Assembly: GCA_903961015.1 (NCBI GenBank)
Contig: CAJCCX010000061.1
Span: forward strand, 70,105-108,181
Source of the DNA: an uncultured bacterium
Lineage (GTDB): Bacteria > Planctomycetota > Phycisphaerae > Phycisphaerales > SM1A02
DNA length: 38,077 nucleotides
Direction: 5' to 3'
In this document: positions 19,701-30,576 of the stretch, in pieces
Position numbering within the stretch: the stretch's first letter is position 1
Layout of the letters: every line of letters starts with the position of its first letter
The notes under the pieces: generated by a model
The model's input: only the letters and a program-made list of their open reading frames with translations
Databases searched by the model: none
What the model was told of the DNA's origin: nothing
Program-made: the position numbers and the translations under genes

Positions 19701-21844
19701 AGGCTCGCAGTATCTGCTGAGCCTCGAGCAACATCGGCACTCACTTGGGTTGCATCAGCAAATCCGCGCGCTGCGATGGCAGCCGATGTCGCCGCACCCT
19801 GATTTTGTTCGTTCAGCGCCGCGAGGCAGGCTGCGACGGAGTCTGTTGTAAATCCACTATTTTCAATCGCACTGTCGAGATGTCCAAGCGCTTCCACCAG
19901 CGCCTGAGCTGCATCCAGCTGAGCGTTATTCGCAACGTTGGCTGCATCACTATGAATCCCAATTTGCGCCTGCGCTTCTGCACCGCGAGCCTGAGCAATA
20001 TCACGGAAGGCTTGGGCGGCATCCTGCGTTGCACTCGCCGCACTTGCATCATCTTGGGCTGCAAGCATTGCATTGATCGCAAGATCCAACTTGCCCATTC
20101 CATTTTGTGCGTCGGTCGCAGCAGCAACTGAGGCTGTCGATGCCACAAACGCCGCGAGTGCGTCTTGCGCCGCAGCAAGTGCAGCTGCCTGTGCCGCTGC
20201 AAGCACCGTGTCCTGAGCATCCGCTTGCGCAGAAAGTGCTGCAGTCAATGCATCGTCGCGAGCACTTTCAGCGAAGAGCACTGCCTGCGATGACAATTCC
20301 AAACGTACTAGTGCAGCGCTGAGACTTTCTGCGATACCCGCGAGCGGACGACGAGCATAAATGGTGGCAATCTCGTCTCGTGCAATCTTGACCAAGGCGA
20401 GATATTCACGCGCGGAAGCCGCAGCAGACGAACCTTCCAAAGCTGCTGAAACTACTTGATTCGCTGCACTCTGAGCATTGCTCTGCGAATCAAATGCTTC
20501 TGACAATCGACCGAGGGCAGTCTCGCTGAAATCAACAACAAGAGCAGATCCCGACAACGCATCATCGGCGGTCTCTCTCGAAAGATTGGCATCATTGATA
20601 GCGTCGTTGGCAAGTCCACGGACATCTCCTTCACCAGAAACAGCAAAGATCGCCAGCGCCTGTCGTGCATTTTCAAGCGCCGCCGAGCGAGCCTCTCCAG
20701 ACTCTGCGAGTGCGTCATTCACCAACGCGAGTTGTTCTGCAACCGACACTGCTGCCTCTTCAACATCATCACGAGCATCACGAGCCGCTTGAGCATGAAA
20801 CTGTGCGTTCGAAAGTGCAGCCTGCGCATTCGAAAGCGCATTAATTGCAAGTTGAAGTTGAGCACCAGCGCCTTGAGTTGCGAGAGTTGAGTGATTCAAG
20901 AAATCCTCAACGGCTTTCACATCTGCAAACACTGCCGCAGTGCTGTCACCAGTTTCAGGCTCAGTTGAACCTCCCGTCGCTTCTGTCACCGCTGCAGCAA
21001 CTGTTGCGACCGTGCTGCTGATCTGTGTTTGTGCCGTTGTTTGTGTGGTTCCCATCGATGCAGATGCTTCATGCTCGGCTGCGCTCGTGGCAGTTCCAGC
21101 CATCGGAAGAGCACCAATCGAACTCATCAACGCGCTTGCGGCAGGCTCTGGAGATGCTGAGGAACTTTTAGAATCTCCGCCACCAGACATTTGTACAACC
21201 TGATTCGTTGCTGCATATTTCAATTGAATCGCAGCGATCGCGTTGGTTCGAGCGCCAGTGACTTCGGTTCCAGTCATAGCGCCAGTTGTCACACTGAATC
21301 CGGTACCTCGGACAGCGAGCGTCGAACTGGGTGTCACGACTTTAAAGTCATTCTTTGCGCCAACTTTATCGACTTGGAAATCCGCTCGCCCAGATTTCAT
21401 CTGTGCAACAGTGCGATAGACATCGCCATCGCTTTCTTTGACAAGTTCCGAAGTCGGCATCGCAAAATTCGAATTACTGTCGATCAAAATCGTGGCGTTT
21501 TCAAACTTCAAAGTCATTCGTGATCGCAGTCCAGTGCGAACTTCAGCACCAGCAGAAAGCAAGTCGTTGACCGCAGCATCTTTTGCATCTTTCCATGCGA
21601 TGTCTGCGCCGACTCGCCATTTCACCTTGCCAACGCAGTCAATCACTTTCGCTTGCAGTGGCGCTGATGCGACGGTTGCAACTGCTGGAACAACTGCCGC
21701 ATTGATTGGGGAAGCTTTGGATTCTTGGAGTGGCGCATGTGTGCTGACCAACGGTGTTTCTGCACTCGCTACTTCCGCAACAATTGTGGTGAGAGACAAC
21801 AAGACACCAGATGCTGTAGAGATGAAAGAATATTTTGAATTCAT
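16721..21844 (-). CDS. Giant secreted FecR-domain protein with about 1,400-residue Ala-rich helical repeat region
   Basis: I do not recognise the long part. ATG 21844 gives 1,707 residues and a compact signal peptide (MNSKYSFISTASGVLLSL, cleavage after VASA). A coupled GTG at 21886, overlapping the lipoprotein stop as GTGA, is the alternative start. Residues about 66-185 form a FecR domain (GKVKWRVGADIAW to STLAVRGTGFSV). A Ser/Thr/Ala linker runs to about 305. The remaining 1,400 residues are Ala, Ser, Asp, Gln and Asn rich; I count nine Lys, four Pro, two Trp and one Cys. Variants of ARDxAxxAA recur (ARDDALTAAL, ARDDAVAALAA, ARDQAIVQRA, SRDAALAAADAA). This predicts a very long Ala-coil or trimeric/filamentous helix. 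FecR without a transmembrane anti-sigma part suggests a periplasmic or surface structural role. Confidence 0.85.
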   Translation of the reverse strand: MNSKYSFISTASGVLLSLTTIVAEVASAETPLVSTHAPLQESKASPINAAVVPAVATVASAPLQAKVIDCVGKVKWRVGADIAWKDAKDAAVNDLLSAGAEVRTGLRSRMTLKFENATILIDSNSNFAMPTSELVKESDGDVYRTVAQMKSGRADFQVDKVGAKNDFKVVTPSSTLAVRGTGFSVTTGAMTGTEVTGARTNAIAAIQLKYAATNQVVQMSGGGDSKSSSASPEPAASALMSSIGALPMAGTATSAAEHEASASMGTTQTTAQTQISSTVATVAAAVTEATGGSTEPETGDSTAAVFADVKAVEDFLNHSTLATQGAGAQLQLAINALSNAQAALSNAQFHAQAARDARDDVEEAAVSVAEQLALVNDALAESGEARSAALENARQALAIFAVSGEGDVRGLANDAINDANLSRETADDALSGSALVVDFSETALGRLSEAFDSQSNAQSAANQVVSAALEGSSAAASAREYLALVKIARDEIATIYARRPLAGIAESLSAALVRLELSSQAVLFAESARDDALTAALSAQADAQDTVLAAAQAAALAAAQDALAAFVASTASVAAATDAQNGMGKLDLAINAMLAAQDDASAASATQDAAQAFRDIAQARGAEAQAQIGIHSDAANVANNAQLDAAQALVEALGHLDSAIENSGFTTDSVAACLAALNEQNQGAATSAAIAARGFADATQVSADVARGSADTASLAAGVAESQTSLSADALSSYTDRLAEIRAALTDAVAKAAESASAAVASSASAGTAQTYGNAFALQFTGSDASQAALDAVERALTLAADANGYAQNAANARDDAVAALAAVTNESGDQLDFSATMASAELAGAQAGAADDAAIEAARLAAVADAEAATAETAVGALDGLVGAQVALATSHNVSLNLSIIVADANGMLDTVQNFSDDAAARVVTTESDAVAAEDAVSNIGGLLGEFHENLGALLVALDDQDLNGANAITNGWAALGGQAKNLLVSATDASSSATSTATYYGWEYAIEATQSLQVGIENDAFAANDASQQVATAAEAGASSANDAAAMADLSHQFAAAAVSGGSNQPLMVGAIADAASNLAALAGTAAQGASDLSLSANDLSETLAARISVTNFEAVSSAQQVALANAQRALAALESVQGTFDIGSAESNSASEAIQTLVNKIEADSAATNVEFQGVSVAAYAAQIDSAISVHEVAFESLQGARDGASQNLDSAIAARDESELQDTNVFDSFGQMLLAMSSGDANLAMSFSQTAGEQAVSANDAADAALIAQSSAFAFDDDAAGFAATSHAQEILAQDALGAATALSPSIDANSALAQQRAADSQVSAGFSQDAATLAGSELAQAIADRALALSVMALERASAAIVARDTALEQVAMGSSAIEQASFQQSASLAGEAKQFALNASIAANDAQSFANNANNYANLAQSSAGAFLASADAFAFRVDADIALGNTVFARDSASQAIGVHNEALTTVSSLFASAGVSLAEAQSQMNFAVGYAIEANGFFLTTTYQDFESAFSADASATQSEFSAGASDSSAIETRGYANMALEQAAISQQAGKDYSVALAQAKIFADVAGTATSGASNSADQALAFSQAANNFAVVIGSAQANSARDFALAARDQAIVQRAGAAASRDAALAAADAARSMGDRVFFTRTAEIAADTVSRADQARIFADQAIQAATNARIDAASAMVVANGGSRQTSLPSN

Positions 21845-21882
21845 TTGGTTGGCTTTCGTACGTTCCAATCGATCCTCGATGT

Positions 21883-22500
21883 TCACTCGAACCGCCCTGT
21901 TGGGGGCAGCGGCTTTCTTGTCGGTTCTTGACTAGTTGCCTGTTTAGGCAGTTTCTCAAGAACAGAACCGCTACTTAAATTTGTCATTCTGGCGAACCGA
22001 GTCAAATAATCAACAAACTCTAAGCCTGAAAAACTCTGCGTTTCCTTCTTTCCCACCAAAATTTGCATATGTGTGAGCTCGCGGACTGCATATCTTGGCA
22101 TCGGTCCTATAACCATCATCGATAGACCACCCCTTATTTTGGCGATCCTGCACGAAGCAGATGCCACCCAACCAACCTCCGCACTTTCGTTTGCAGGTTC
22201 ATCAAATGAAGCTGACAACCATTTTCGGCGCTTCGCTTCCGCCACTCTCTCGTCATATGTGGTCCATCCATCATCCTTATCTGTAAGCAGGAAAAATGAA
22301 TGCAGAGCATCGTTATTGCTAACCACTTGGTTTTTTTCAAGATCTTCAAAGAATTCAATTTCCGAATTTGGGGACTCAAACTTTTCAACAGATGACGTCG
22401 TCGTTGTCGCACGCTCGCAACCGACGATTGCAAATGCAAGTGCGAGCAATGCCCCGCGCTGAGAAACTTTTGCTTTCAAAATAAAAAGATTAGAAAGCAT
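21883..22500 (-). CDS. Predicted lipoprotein, function unknown
   Basis: A 205-residue protein with a lipobox: LALAFAIVGC, the acylated cysteine being Cys28, followed by Glu and Arg, so outer-membrane sorting is plausible. The mature part starts with a Thr/Ser linker (TTTTSSVEKFESP) and continues as a charged soluble domain, with SCRIAKIRGGLSMMVIGPMPRYAV near the middle and a Pro-rich end. No family recognised. Its ATG lies inside the end of the barrel gene (11-bp overlap), and its stop overlaps the alternative GTG start of the giant gene. It is therefore surely translated with them, and probably works with them in the envelope. Confidence 0.75.
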   Translation of the reverse strand: MLSNLFILKAKVSQRGALLALAFAIVGCERATTTTSSVEKFESPNSEIEFFEDLEKNQVVSNNDALHSFFLLTDKDDGWTTYDERVAEAKRRKWLSASFDEPANESAEVGWVASASCRIAKIRGGLSMMVIGPMPRYAVRELTHMQILVGKKETQSFSGLEFVDYLTRFARMTNLSSGSVLEKLPKQATSQEPTRKPLPPTGRFE

Positions 22501-24004
22501 AGGTCATGCCTGCATAAACAAAATCTCGTGCGCCACCTTGATTGTTTGGAAAGACCTCTGTGTTTGGCATAAAGACTCCATAGCGAATACTCAGGTCCAG
22601 ATCGCTCATCAAGCGCCATTCCAAGCTGAAATCCACTTCGCTCCCGACAAAGTTTGATCCACCATTCACTGTTTGAAATGAAAGCGGCGCATCATTCTCA
22701 ATTCGAGCGAATGCGAAGGCCGTTGCACCCAAACGCATACCGCCGAAGAATCCGTTTCCTGGAAGCGGAGTCGTGCTGAATCCAATTGAAGGGCAAAGAA
22801 GGTTTGCGAAGTCTGGAGCAAGCACGAGTCCAGTATTGACATATCCCATCGAATTGAACGACGTGTCCACTGCGCGAGGTGCAATCCCTCCAAATGTATT
22901 ACCTGGATCAAATCGTTGATTCGATCCAGAACCAGCGACGATCTGAAAATCGACGCGAGAGTCTTCTGTGTTTCGAGCGAGCCAAGTCAATCCACCTACT
23001 CCCGCCATCGCCGAGATCCGAGTGTCCTGCTGAGCAACTGGTGCGATTCCTCCTTCATGAGAAAGAGGATCAGAGAGTGTCGTTCCATACTCGTATATAA
23101 ATTCCGCGCGATAGACCAAATCCGCACCAATTGCACCGTTGCTGCCGAATCCAACATAGGTCGAGTTGTAATCAAATGTGGTGGGAATCGTTGGAGCCGA
23201 GGCTGGCAAAACTGCAACTTGACCATTATTCAGATCATTTTGCGCAAGGATATAGGCATAGGGTCGATGACCAGGAATGCCGCTGTACTCAAACTTTGCA
23301 CCGTAGTAAAGCCGACTTGTGTTTGTATCAAATCCAGGGCGTGAGAGATCCCAATCTGTAGTGTCCTCTCCAGCGGTCTGACCAACCATCGTGGTCAGTT
23401 TGTACTCGTGCCATGAAAAATCAAAGATGCCGGCGTACATGTAATTACTCAGTGCAGCGCCCGATCCCCAAATCACATACTGGCGGCCCATCTTTGCTAC
23501 GAAGTTGTAATCCGGCTTCGCCCCTGTCTGTGTTTGAATCATTCCCGCGAGATTGAATTCATACCAATACAACTCGCCGATTGGATTCTGCCAACCTTCG
23601 TCGTTGTATTCAGGACCAACGGCACGCGTGTCATTGAAATCCCATTGGTTGTAAAGAAAACGAAGACGGCCATAGAAACGGTGAGCACCATCAAGTTCGA
23701 TGGAAGTGAAGAGACGAAGATCATACACCTGCTCGTACGTTTCCTTGCTTTGTGCTGTGTCGATAATGTTGAATGCGTACCGAAATGTGCCTCCATAGTC
23801 GATGGTTAATCGCTCGGCGATGGGAGAATTGGAAAAATACGCTTTGCGCATCGATGCGTCATCGTTGTTCAGTTGACGCTGTAGATTTTCTGCTGATTGC
23901 GCAGAGGAATCCCTCTGTGGTGCGGAAAATGCAGACTTTGCATTCAAGCAGAATGCAAACGCACAGAGGCACAAAAACAGATTTCTTAAAAGTGCATTGG
24001 TCAC
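22490..24004 (-). CDS. Outer-membrane beta-barrel protein, porin or alginate-export-like
   Basis: Exported protein of 504 residues. I chose GTG 24004 because GAGG lies six bases upstream and the signal peptide (VTNALLRNLFLCLCAFAFCL, cleavage after SAFSA) then starts at once; an ATG at 24046 is the longer option. After a short helical lead come many alternating aromatic/polar strands (RFYGRLRFLYNQWDFND, NFVAKMGRQYVIWGS, LYYGAKFEYSG, VYRAEFIYEYG), ending in FVYAGMTYAF with the terminal aromatic expected of a BAM substrate. The pattern recalls the alginate-export (AlgE) barrel family, without proof. It is first of the four-gene set and diverges from the MBL gene, 74 bp away. Confidence 0.8.
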   Translation of the reverse strand: MTNALLRNLFLCLCAFAFCLNAKSAFSAPQRDSSAQSAENLQRQLNNDDASMRKAYFSNSPIAERLTIDYGGTFRYAFNIIDTAQSKETYEQVYDLRLFTSIELDGAHRFYGRLRFLYNQWDFNDTRAVGPEYNDEGWQNPIGELYWYEFNLAGMIQTQTGAKPDYNFVAKMGRQYVIWGSGAALSNYMYAGIFDFSWHEYKLTTMVGQTAGEDTTDWDLSRPGFDTNTSRLYYGAKFEYSGIPGHRPYAYILAQNDLNNGQVAVLPASAPTIPTTFDYNSTYVGFGSNGAIGADLVYRAEFIYEYGTTLSDPLSHEGGIAPVAQQDTRISAMAGVGGLTWLARNTEDSRVDFQIVAGSGSNQRFDPGNTFGGIAPRAVDTSFNSMGYVNTGLVLAPDFANLLCPSIGFSTTPLPGNGFFGGMRLGATAFAFARIENDAPLSFQTVNGGSNFVGSEVDFSLEWRLMSDLDLSIRYGVFMPNTEVFPNNQGGARDFVYAGMTYAF

Positions 24005-24078
24005 GTAATCCTCAAAAGTTTTACCACTTGATCCCATTTGTTGCACTCATAAACAAGAGTGACACTATTCTATCAGCG

Positions 24079-24828
24079 ATGTCGATTCGCGCAGTTATCA
24101 CAGGGACTGGAAGTGCTATCTCGGACCGCAATTATGGGTCGAGCGCTGCAGTCATCACCAAAAATGGTTTGGTACTAATCGATTGCCCAGATTCCATTCT
24201 GCGTGCAATGAAAGATGCGTCAAAGAAGAGCGGAATCGATCTCGACCCGATGAGAATCACGGACATTTTGATCACTCATCTTCATGGGGATCATGTGAAT
24301 GGCCTGGAAACTCTCGGTTGGAAAAGATGGATCGCACGACAAAGTGGCAACGGCATCCAACCAAGAATTCATACGATCGAGTCTGTCGCAAGCAGACTCT
24401 GGGAGCGGCTGGCCCCAGCCATGGACCAAAACGGAAACGCAAAACTTTCTGATTACTTCTCTCTGAACATTCTTGTTCCTGGAGTTCAGGCTTCGATTAC
24501 AGAACTTCGCGTGGAAGCTCGATCATCAGAGCATCTCATTCCTTCTTGTGGATTTCGCATTTCAAGCGGTGGCGCAACACTTGGTTGGAGTGGCGACACA
24601 CGCTTCGATCCATCTCATATCGATTGGCTTGCAGCCGCAGATGTGGTCATTCATGAGACATCTGAGTCCAGAGTTCATACTCCCATCGCGTGCCTGAACG
24701 CACTCGCCCCAGAATTACGCCGCAAGATGCGGCTGATTCATATGGAAGACAACTTTGATCAGGCAGTGACCGACATCGTGCCTTTGACCGAAGGCGAAGT
24801 GCTCGAAGTCGTTGGCTTGGGTCGTTGA
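24079..24828 (+). CDS. Metallo-beta-lactamase-fold hydrolase, RNase Z-like
   Basis: A cytoplasmic metal hydrolase of 249 residues; the open frame extends far upstream, but that part overlaps the barrel gene and is not coding. ATG 24079 starts MSIRAVITGTGSAISD. The zinc motif THLHGDHVNG gives His67, His69, Asp71 and His72; further ligands are likely in WSGDTRFDP and the IHMEDN segment. The GTGSA start and the order of motifs resemble RNase Z/ElaC-like members, but the chain is short and the exosite arm of tRNase Z is not evident, so the substrate is open. The last 70 bases overlap the 3' end of citrate synthase on the other strand. Confidence 0.8.
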   Translation: MSIRAVITGTGSAISDRNYGSSAAVITKNGLVLIDCPDSILRAMKDASKKSGIDLDPMRITDILITHLHGDHVNGLETLGWKRWIARQSGNGIQPRIHTIESVASRLWERLAPAMDQNGNAKLSDYFSLNILVPGVQASITELRVEARSSEHLIPSCGFRISSGGATLGWSGDTRFDPSHIDWLAAADVVIHETSESRVHTPIACLNALAPELRRKMRLIHMEDNFDQAVTDIVPLTEGEVLEVVGLGR

Positions 24829-25958
24829 TCAACCGGTAGGTAAGCCAATCCGTGAGGACCGGTGTAATCCGCATGCGGCCGAACCAATTTATTCGCTGCC
24901 AATTGTTCGATGCAGTGTCCAGTCCAACCTGACATTCGACTGGCTGCAAACATGCATGTGAAGAGATCCAGATCGAGCCCGAGGGAGTAATACGTTGTCG
25001 CAGAATAGAAATCGACATTAGGGAAGATCCCCTTCTCGATGATATTGGGCTGCGCAAGCACGATTTCCTCGATGCGCCGCGTCATTTCATACAGCGGCAA
25101 ATTACCTGTATCTGATGCGACTTGCTTGGCGAATGTCTTGAGATATGTCGCACGAGGGTCATAGGCTTTATAGACACGATGGCCGAATCCCATGATTCGC
25201 TCTTTGCGCGCAAGCTTGCTCTTGATGTACTCATCGACTTTTTCCAACTGACCGATTTCCAAGAGCATTTCCATCACTTCTTGATTTGCCCCACCATGCA
25301 GCGGACCCTTGAGCGTTCCAACAGCACTCGTTGCTGCGGAATACATATCGCTCTGGGTCGCGATCGTGACGCGTGCAGCAAATGTCGAAGCGTTCAAGCC
25401 ATGATCTGCGTGCAGAACCAAACAGACATCGAGTGCGCGACTCATGGCGGCGGTTGGCCGAGCTCCAGTCAGCATCCAGAGGAAATTTTGCGCGAGTGAC
25501 AAAGTTGAATCTGGAGACACAATCGGCTTACCCTTGCGATAGCGATTGAAATTCGCAATCAATGTTGGGGTCTTGGCGACGAGACGAAGCGCTTTGCGTT
25601 GATTCGCCGCTGGCGATGGATCATCCGCCTCGACATCAAAGTGCGCAAGCGCCGAGACGAGTGTTCGCAGCGCATCCATCGGAGCGGCAGTGCGCGGAAG
25701 CGAGCGAATGACATCTATCATCCGAGGATCGACGCTGTACTCGGCCTGCAGTTGCTTAGAGAAATCCGCAAGTTCGTACGCAAGTGGAAGTCGTCCATTC
25801 CAAAGTAACCACGTCGTCTCTTCGAATGTCGAATTGCGCGCAAGGGAATCGATGTCGAAGCCGACATATTCCAGAACGCCTTTCGCTCCGTCAATAAATG
25901 ACAACTGGGTGTCCGCCGCTATCGTATTTCCGAGACCTTTGTCAACATTGAGTGTCAT
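24759..25958 (-). CDS. gltA: Citrate synthase
   Basis: Condenses acetyl-CoA and oxaloacetate, the entry step of the TCA cycle. The 399 residues are near the usual length of the shorter bacterial form. Active-site residues are all present: His186 in HADHGLNAS, His221 in PLHGGANQEV, His260 in GFGHRVYKAYDPR and Asp316 in NVDFYSA. A basic/Ser/Thr tail (RPKPTTSSTSPSVKG) follows the end of the conserved fold (GLAYLPVDQ) and is encoded by DNA that overlaps the MBL gene; the tail may be a recent extension. The divergent rhomboid gene starts 24 bp from its start codon, so both promoters must overlap the coding ends. A 2-methylcitrate synthase role cannot be excluded by sequence alone. Confidence 0.95.
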   Translation of the reverse strand: MTLNVDKGLGNTIAADTQLSFIDGAKGVLEYVGFDIDSLARNSTFEETTWLLWNGRLPLAYELADFSKQLQAEYSVDPRMIDVIRSLPRTAAPMDALRTLVSALAHFDVEADDPSPAANQRKALRLVAKTPTLIANFNRYRKGKPIVSPDSTLSLAQNFLWMLTGARPTAAMSRALDVCLVLHADHGLNASTFAARVTIATQSDMYSAATSAVGTLKGPLHGGANQEVMEMLLEIGQLEKVDEYIKSKLARKERIMGFGHRVYKAYDPRATYLKTFAKQVASDTGNLPLYEMTRRIEEIVLAQPNIIEKGIFPNVDFYSATTYYSLGLDLDLFTCMFAASRMSGWTGHCIEQLAANKLVRPHADYTGPHGLAYLPVDQRPKPTTSSTSPSVKGTMSVTA

Positions 25959-25982
25959 AGAGTTCCTATCCTAGGGTCGAAT

Positions 25983-27110
25983 ATGATACCCCTTGGCACC
26001 GATCGAATCACGCGAAAAACCCCGACAACGATCACAATTGTTGTCTTGAATATCGTGATTTTCCTACTGATCTCATTGGGATTGAACGCTCAATCAACCG
26101 CAACCGCGTCGAAAGCGGCCGAAATCGAGCAGTTTGGGGTGTTTTATCCGGGTTTACAAATGGTTCTGACACACCCATGGACATTGGTCACTTATGCATT
26201 TCTGCATGACCCAAGTGGGCTCAGCCATGTGGCATTCAACATGCTCTTTTTATGGATCTTCGGGCGCGCGGTCGAGGATCGGCTCGGATCGGTTTGGTTT
26301 GCAATCTTTTATATTTCTGGCGCAATCGTCGCAGCACTCGGCGAATGGTTCATCTCTCCAGCTCCAATGATCGGCGCAAGTGGAGCAGTTGCTGCCGCAA
26401 CCGGAGCATTCGCAGCACTCTGTCCACGATCGCGAGTTCGAGTGCTTTTTTTCTTCACGATCATCGAGATTCCTGGAATCGTCCTGGTACTGATCTTTGT
26501 TGGACTCGACTTGTTTGGGCAACTTGGACAGTCTGTATCGAGTACATCCCGTGGCGGCATTGCATATTCCGCACATCTTTTTGGATATGCATTTGGGATG
26601 CTGACCATGCTTGCGCTTCTTGGATCTGGAATTCTCAAGCGAACAGAATTCGATCTCTTCTTCATCATGAAGCAAATGAAGAGACGACGCGAGATGCGCG
26701 CAGCGGTCAATCAGAGCAGAAGTCCGTGGGTGAATGACATTTCGACACTTTCTGTTGCGACTCCCCAAGCAACACCTGAGGCCCTTCGAGCAGGGATTCC
26801 GATGCGCAGACAACTGAGTGATTCAGATGCCAAGCGTGAATTGCATGATGCAGGAACGCGCTGGAGTCGTGGCGAATTCTCGGCTGCAGCAAATGCGTGG
26901 GAGCGATTTGCACAGAGATTCCCTAGTCATCCAGACTCCGATGGAGCGCTTTTGCTTGCTGCTGTGACCTATGCAAGGAAATTGAATGATCCGACACGAG
27001 CACGCGAACTTGCACAGCGACTTGTAGACCGAGTGCCTGCGGCGACGATCGAAACGCTAGCTCAAACGAAGGATCTCTTGAAAGAAATCGAAGGAATGAA
27101 ATCGCAATGA
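25983..27110 (+). CDS. Rhomboid-family intramembrane serine protease with C-terminal soluble extension
   Basis: Membrane protease of 375 residues. The N-terminal helix (ITIVVLNIVIFLLISLGL) starts the rhomboid fold. The HVAFN motif is at 82-86; catalytic Ser133 lies in GASGAV and His198 in YSAHLFGYAFG, so both dyad residues are present. After the last helix (about 205-218) comes a basic patch (KQMKRRREMR) and a 150-residue cytoplasmic extension rich in short helices (RWSRGEFSAAANAWERFAQ), resembling TPR-type repeats and probably used for binding partners. Its stop overlaps the trpF start as ATGA. It diverges from citrate synthase. Confidence 0.92.
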   Translation: MIPLGTDRITRKTPTTITIVVLNIVIFLLISLGLNAQSTATASKAAEIEQFGVFYPGLQMVLTHPWTLVTYAFLHDPSGLSHVAFNMLFLWIFGRAVEDRLGSVWFAIFYISGAIVAALGEWFISPAPMIGASGAVAAATGAFAALCPRSRVRVLFFFTIIEIPGIVLVLIFVGLDLFGQLGQSVSSTSRGGIAYSAHLFGYAFGMLTMLALLGSGILKRTEFDLFFIMKQMKRRREMRAAVNQSRSPWVNDISTLSVATPQATPEALRAGIPMRRQLSDSDAKRELHDAGTRWSRGEFSAAANAWERFAQRFPSHPDSDGALLLAAVTYARKLNDPTRARELAQRLVDRVPAATIETLAQTKDLLKEIEGMKSQ

Positions 27111-27781
27111 TGAATCGTGATTCGCAGTTTGTTGCGAAGCCATTCCAGAAGTTTGAACAAAGGTTTTTTGTGAAGATTTGTGGCATCCGCGATATGCAAA
27201 TCGCTCAGGTGTGCGTCGATGCCGGCGCAGATGCAATCGGATTCGTATTTGCAGATGGAAGTCCACGAAACATTTCGCTTGAGAGCGCTATCGAGATTCA
27301 ATCAGACTTGCCGCGAACCATGTCGAGCTTTGCTGTCGTTCGAAATCCTTCGCCTGAAGACTTGGCGCTGGAAATGTGGAGTGGTGGAATTCAATTTCAT
27401 GGAGATGAATCAATTGATTTCGTTCAGCGTGCACGGGGATCATCACGGATGATTATCAAAGCAATCAACGCAGGCGTCGAGGATATTTTGAAATGGGATT
27501 CAACATCTGCAATCGATGCGCTCTTGGTTGATGGCTCCGCAGCTGGGAGTGGTCAAACCCACGACGATGCGTGGTTGAAACAATTGGCTGCGCTGCGACC
27601 AACGCTGAAAAAACCGCTCATTTTGGCGGGCGGATTGACGCCCGAAAATGTTGGCGTCGCCATCAAACTCGTGAAACCAGCAGGAGTCGATGTTTCAAGT
27701 GGCGTCGAAATCGCACGAGGCGTGAAAGATGCTGGACTCATTCGAGCATTTATTGCTGCAGCACGGGAAGCGCACGATTCT

Positions 27782-27796
<15 letters not shown>
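27107..27796 (+). CDS. trpF: Phosphoribosylanthranilate isomerase
   Basis: Catalyses the Amadori rearrangement of PRA to CdRP in tryptophan synthesis. The 229-residue chain has the family's opening FVKICGIRD, with the catalytic cysteine at Cys25, the substrate loop near ADAIGFVFADGSPRNIS, QFHGDES, the general acid Asp in LLVDGSAAGSGQTHDD, LAGGLTPENV and the final VDVSSGVE phosphate site. About twenty residues precede the core (MMNRDSQFVAKPFQKFEQRF), more than usual. Translation is coupled to the rhomboid gene. No other trp gene is nearby, so the pathway is dispersed. The 3' end overlaps the convergent RdgC-like gene by 15 bp. Confidence 0.95.
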
Positions 27797-30560
<2,764 letters not shown>

Positions 30561-30576
30561 GACCACAAACGATGTC

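Noticed and set aside
16808-21935. Many 60-290 codon frames antisense to the giant gene
   Set aside because: They arise from the biased GC-rich Ala/Ser codons of the giant gene; none has a start signal, signal peptide or recognisable domain.
24039-24072. Promoter-like TTGCAC and TATTCT before the MBL gene
   Set aside because: The spacing is 19 bases and both boxes are weak; not better than chance.
23773-24078. In-frame upstream extension of the MBL hydrolase
   Set aside because: It lies antisense inside the barrel gene, and the conserved MBL fold begins at ATG 24079.
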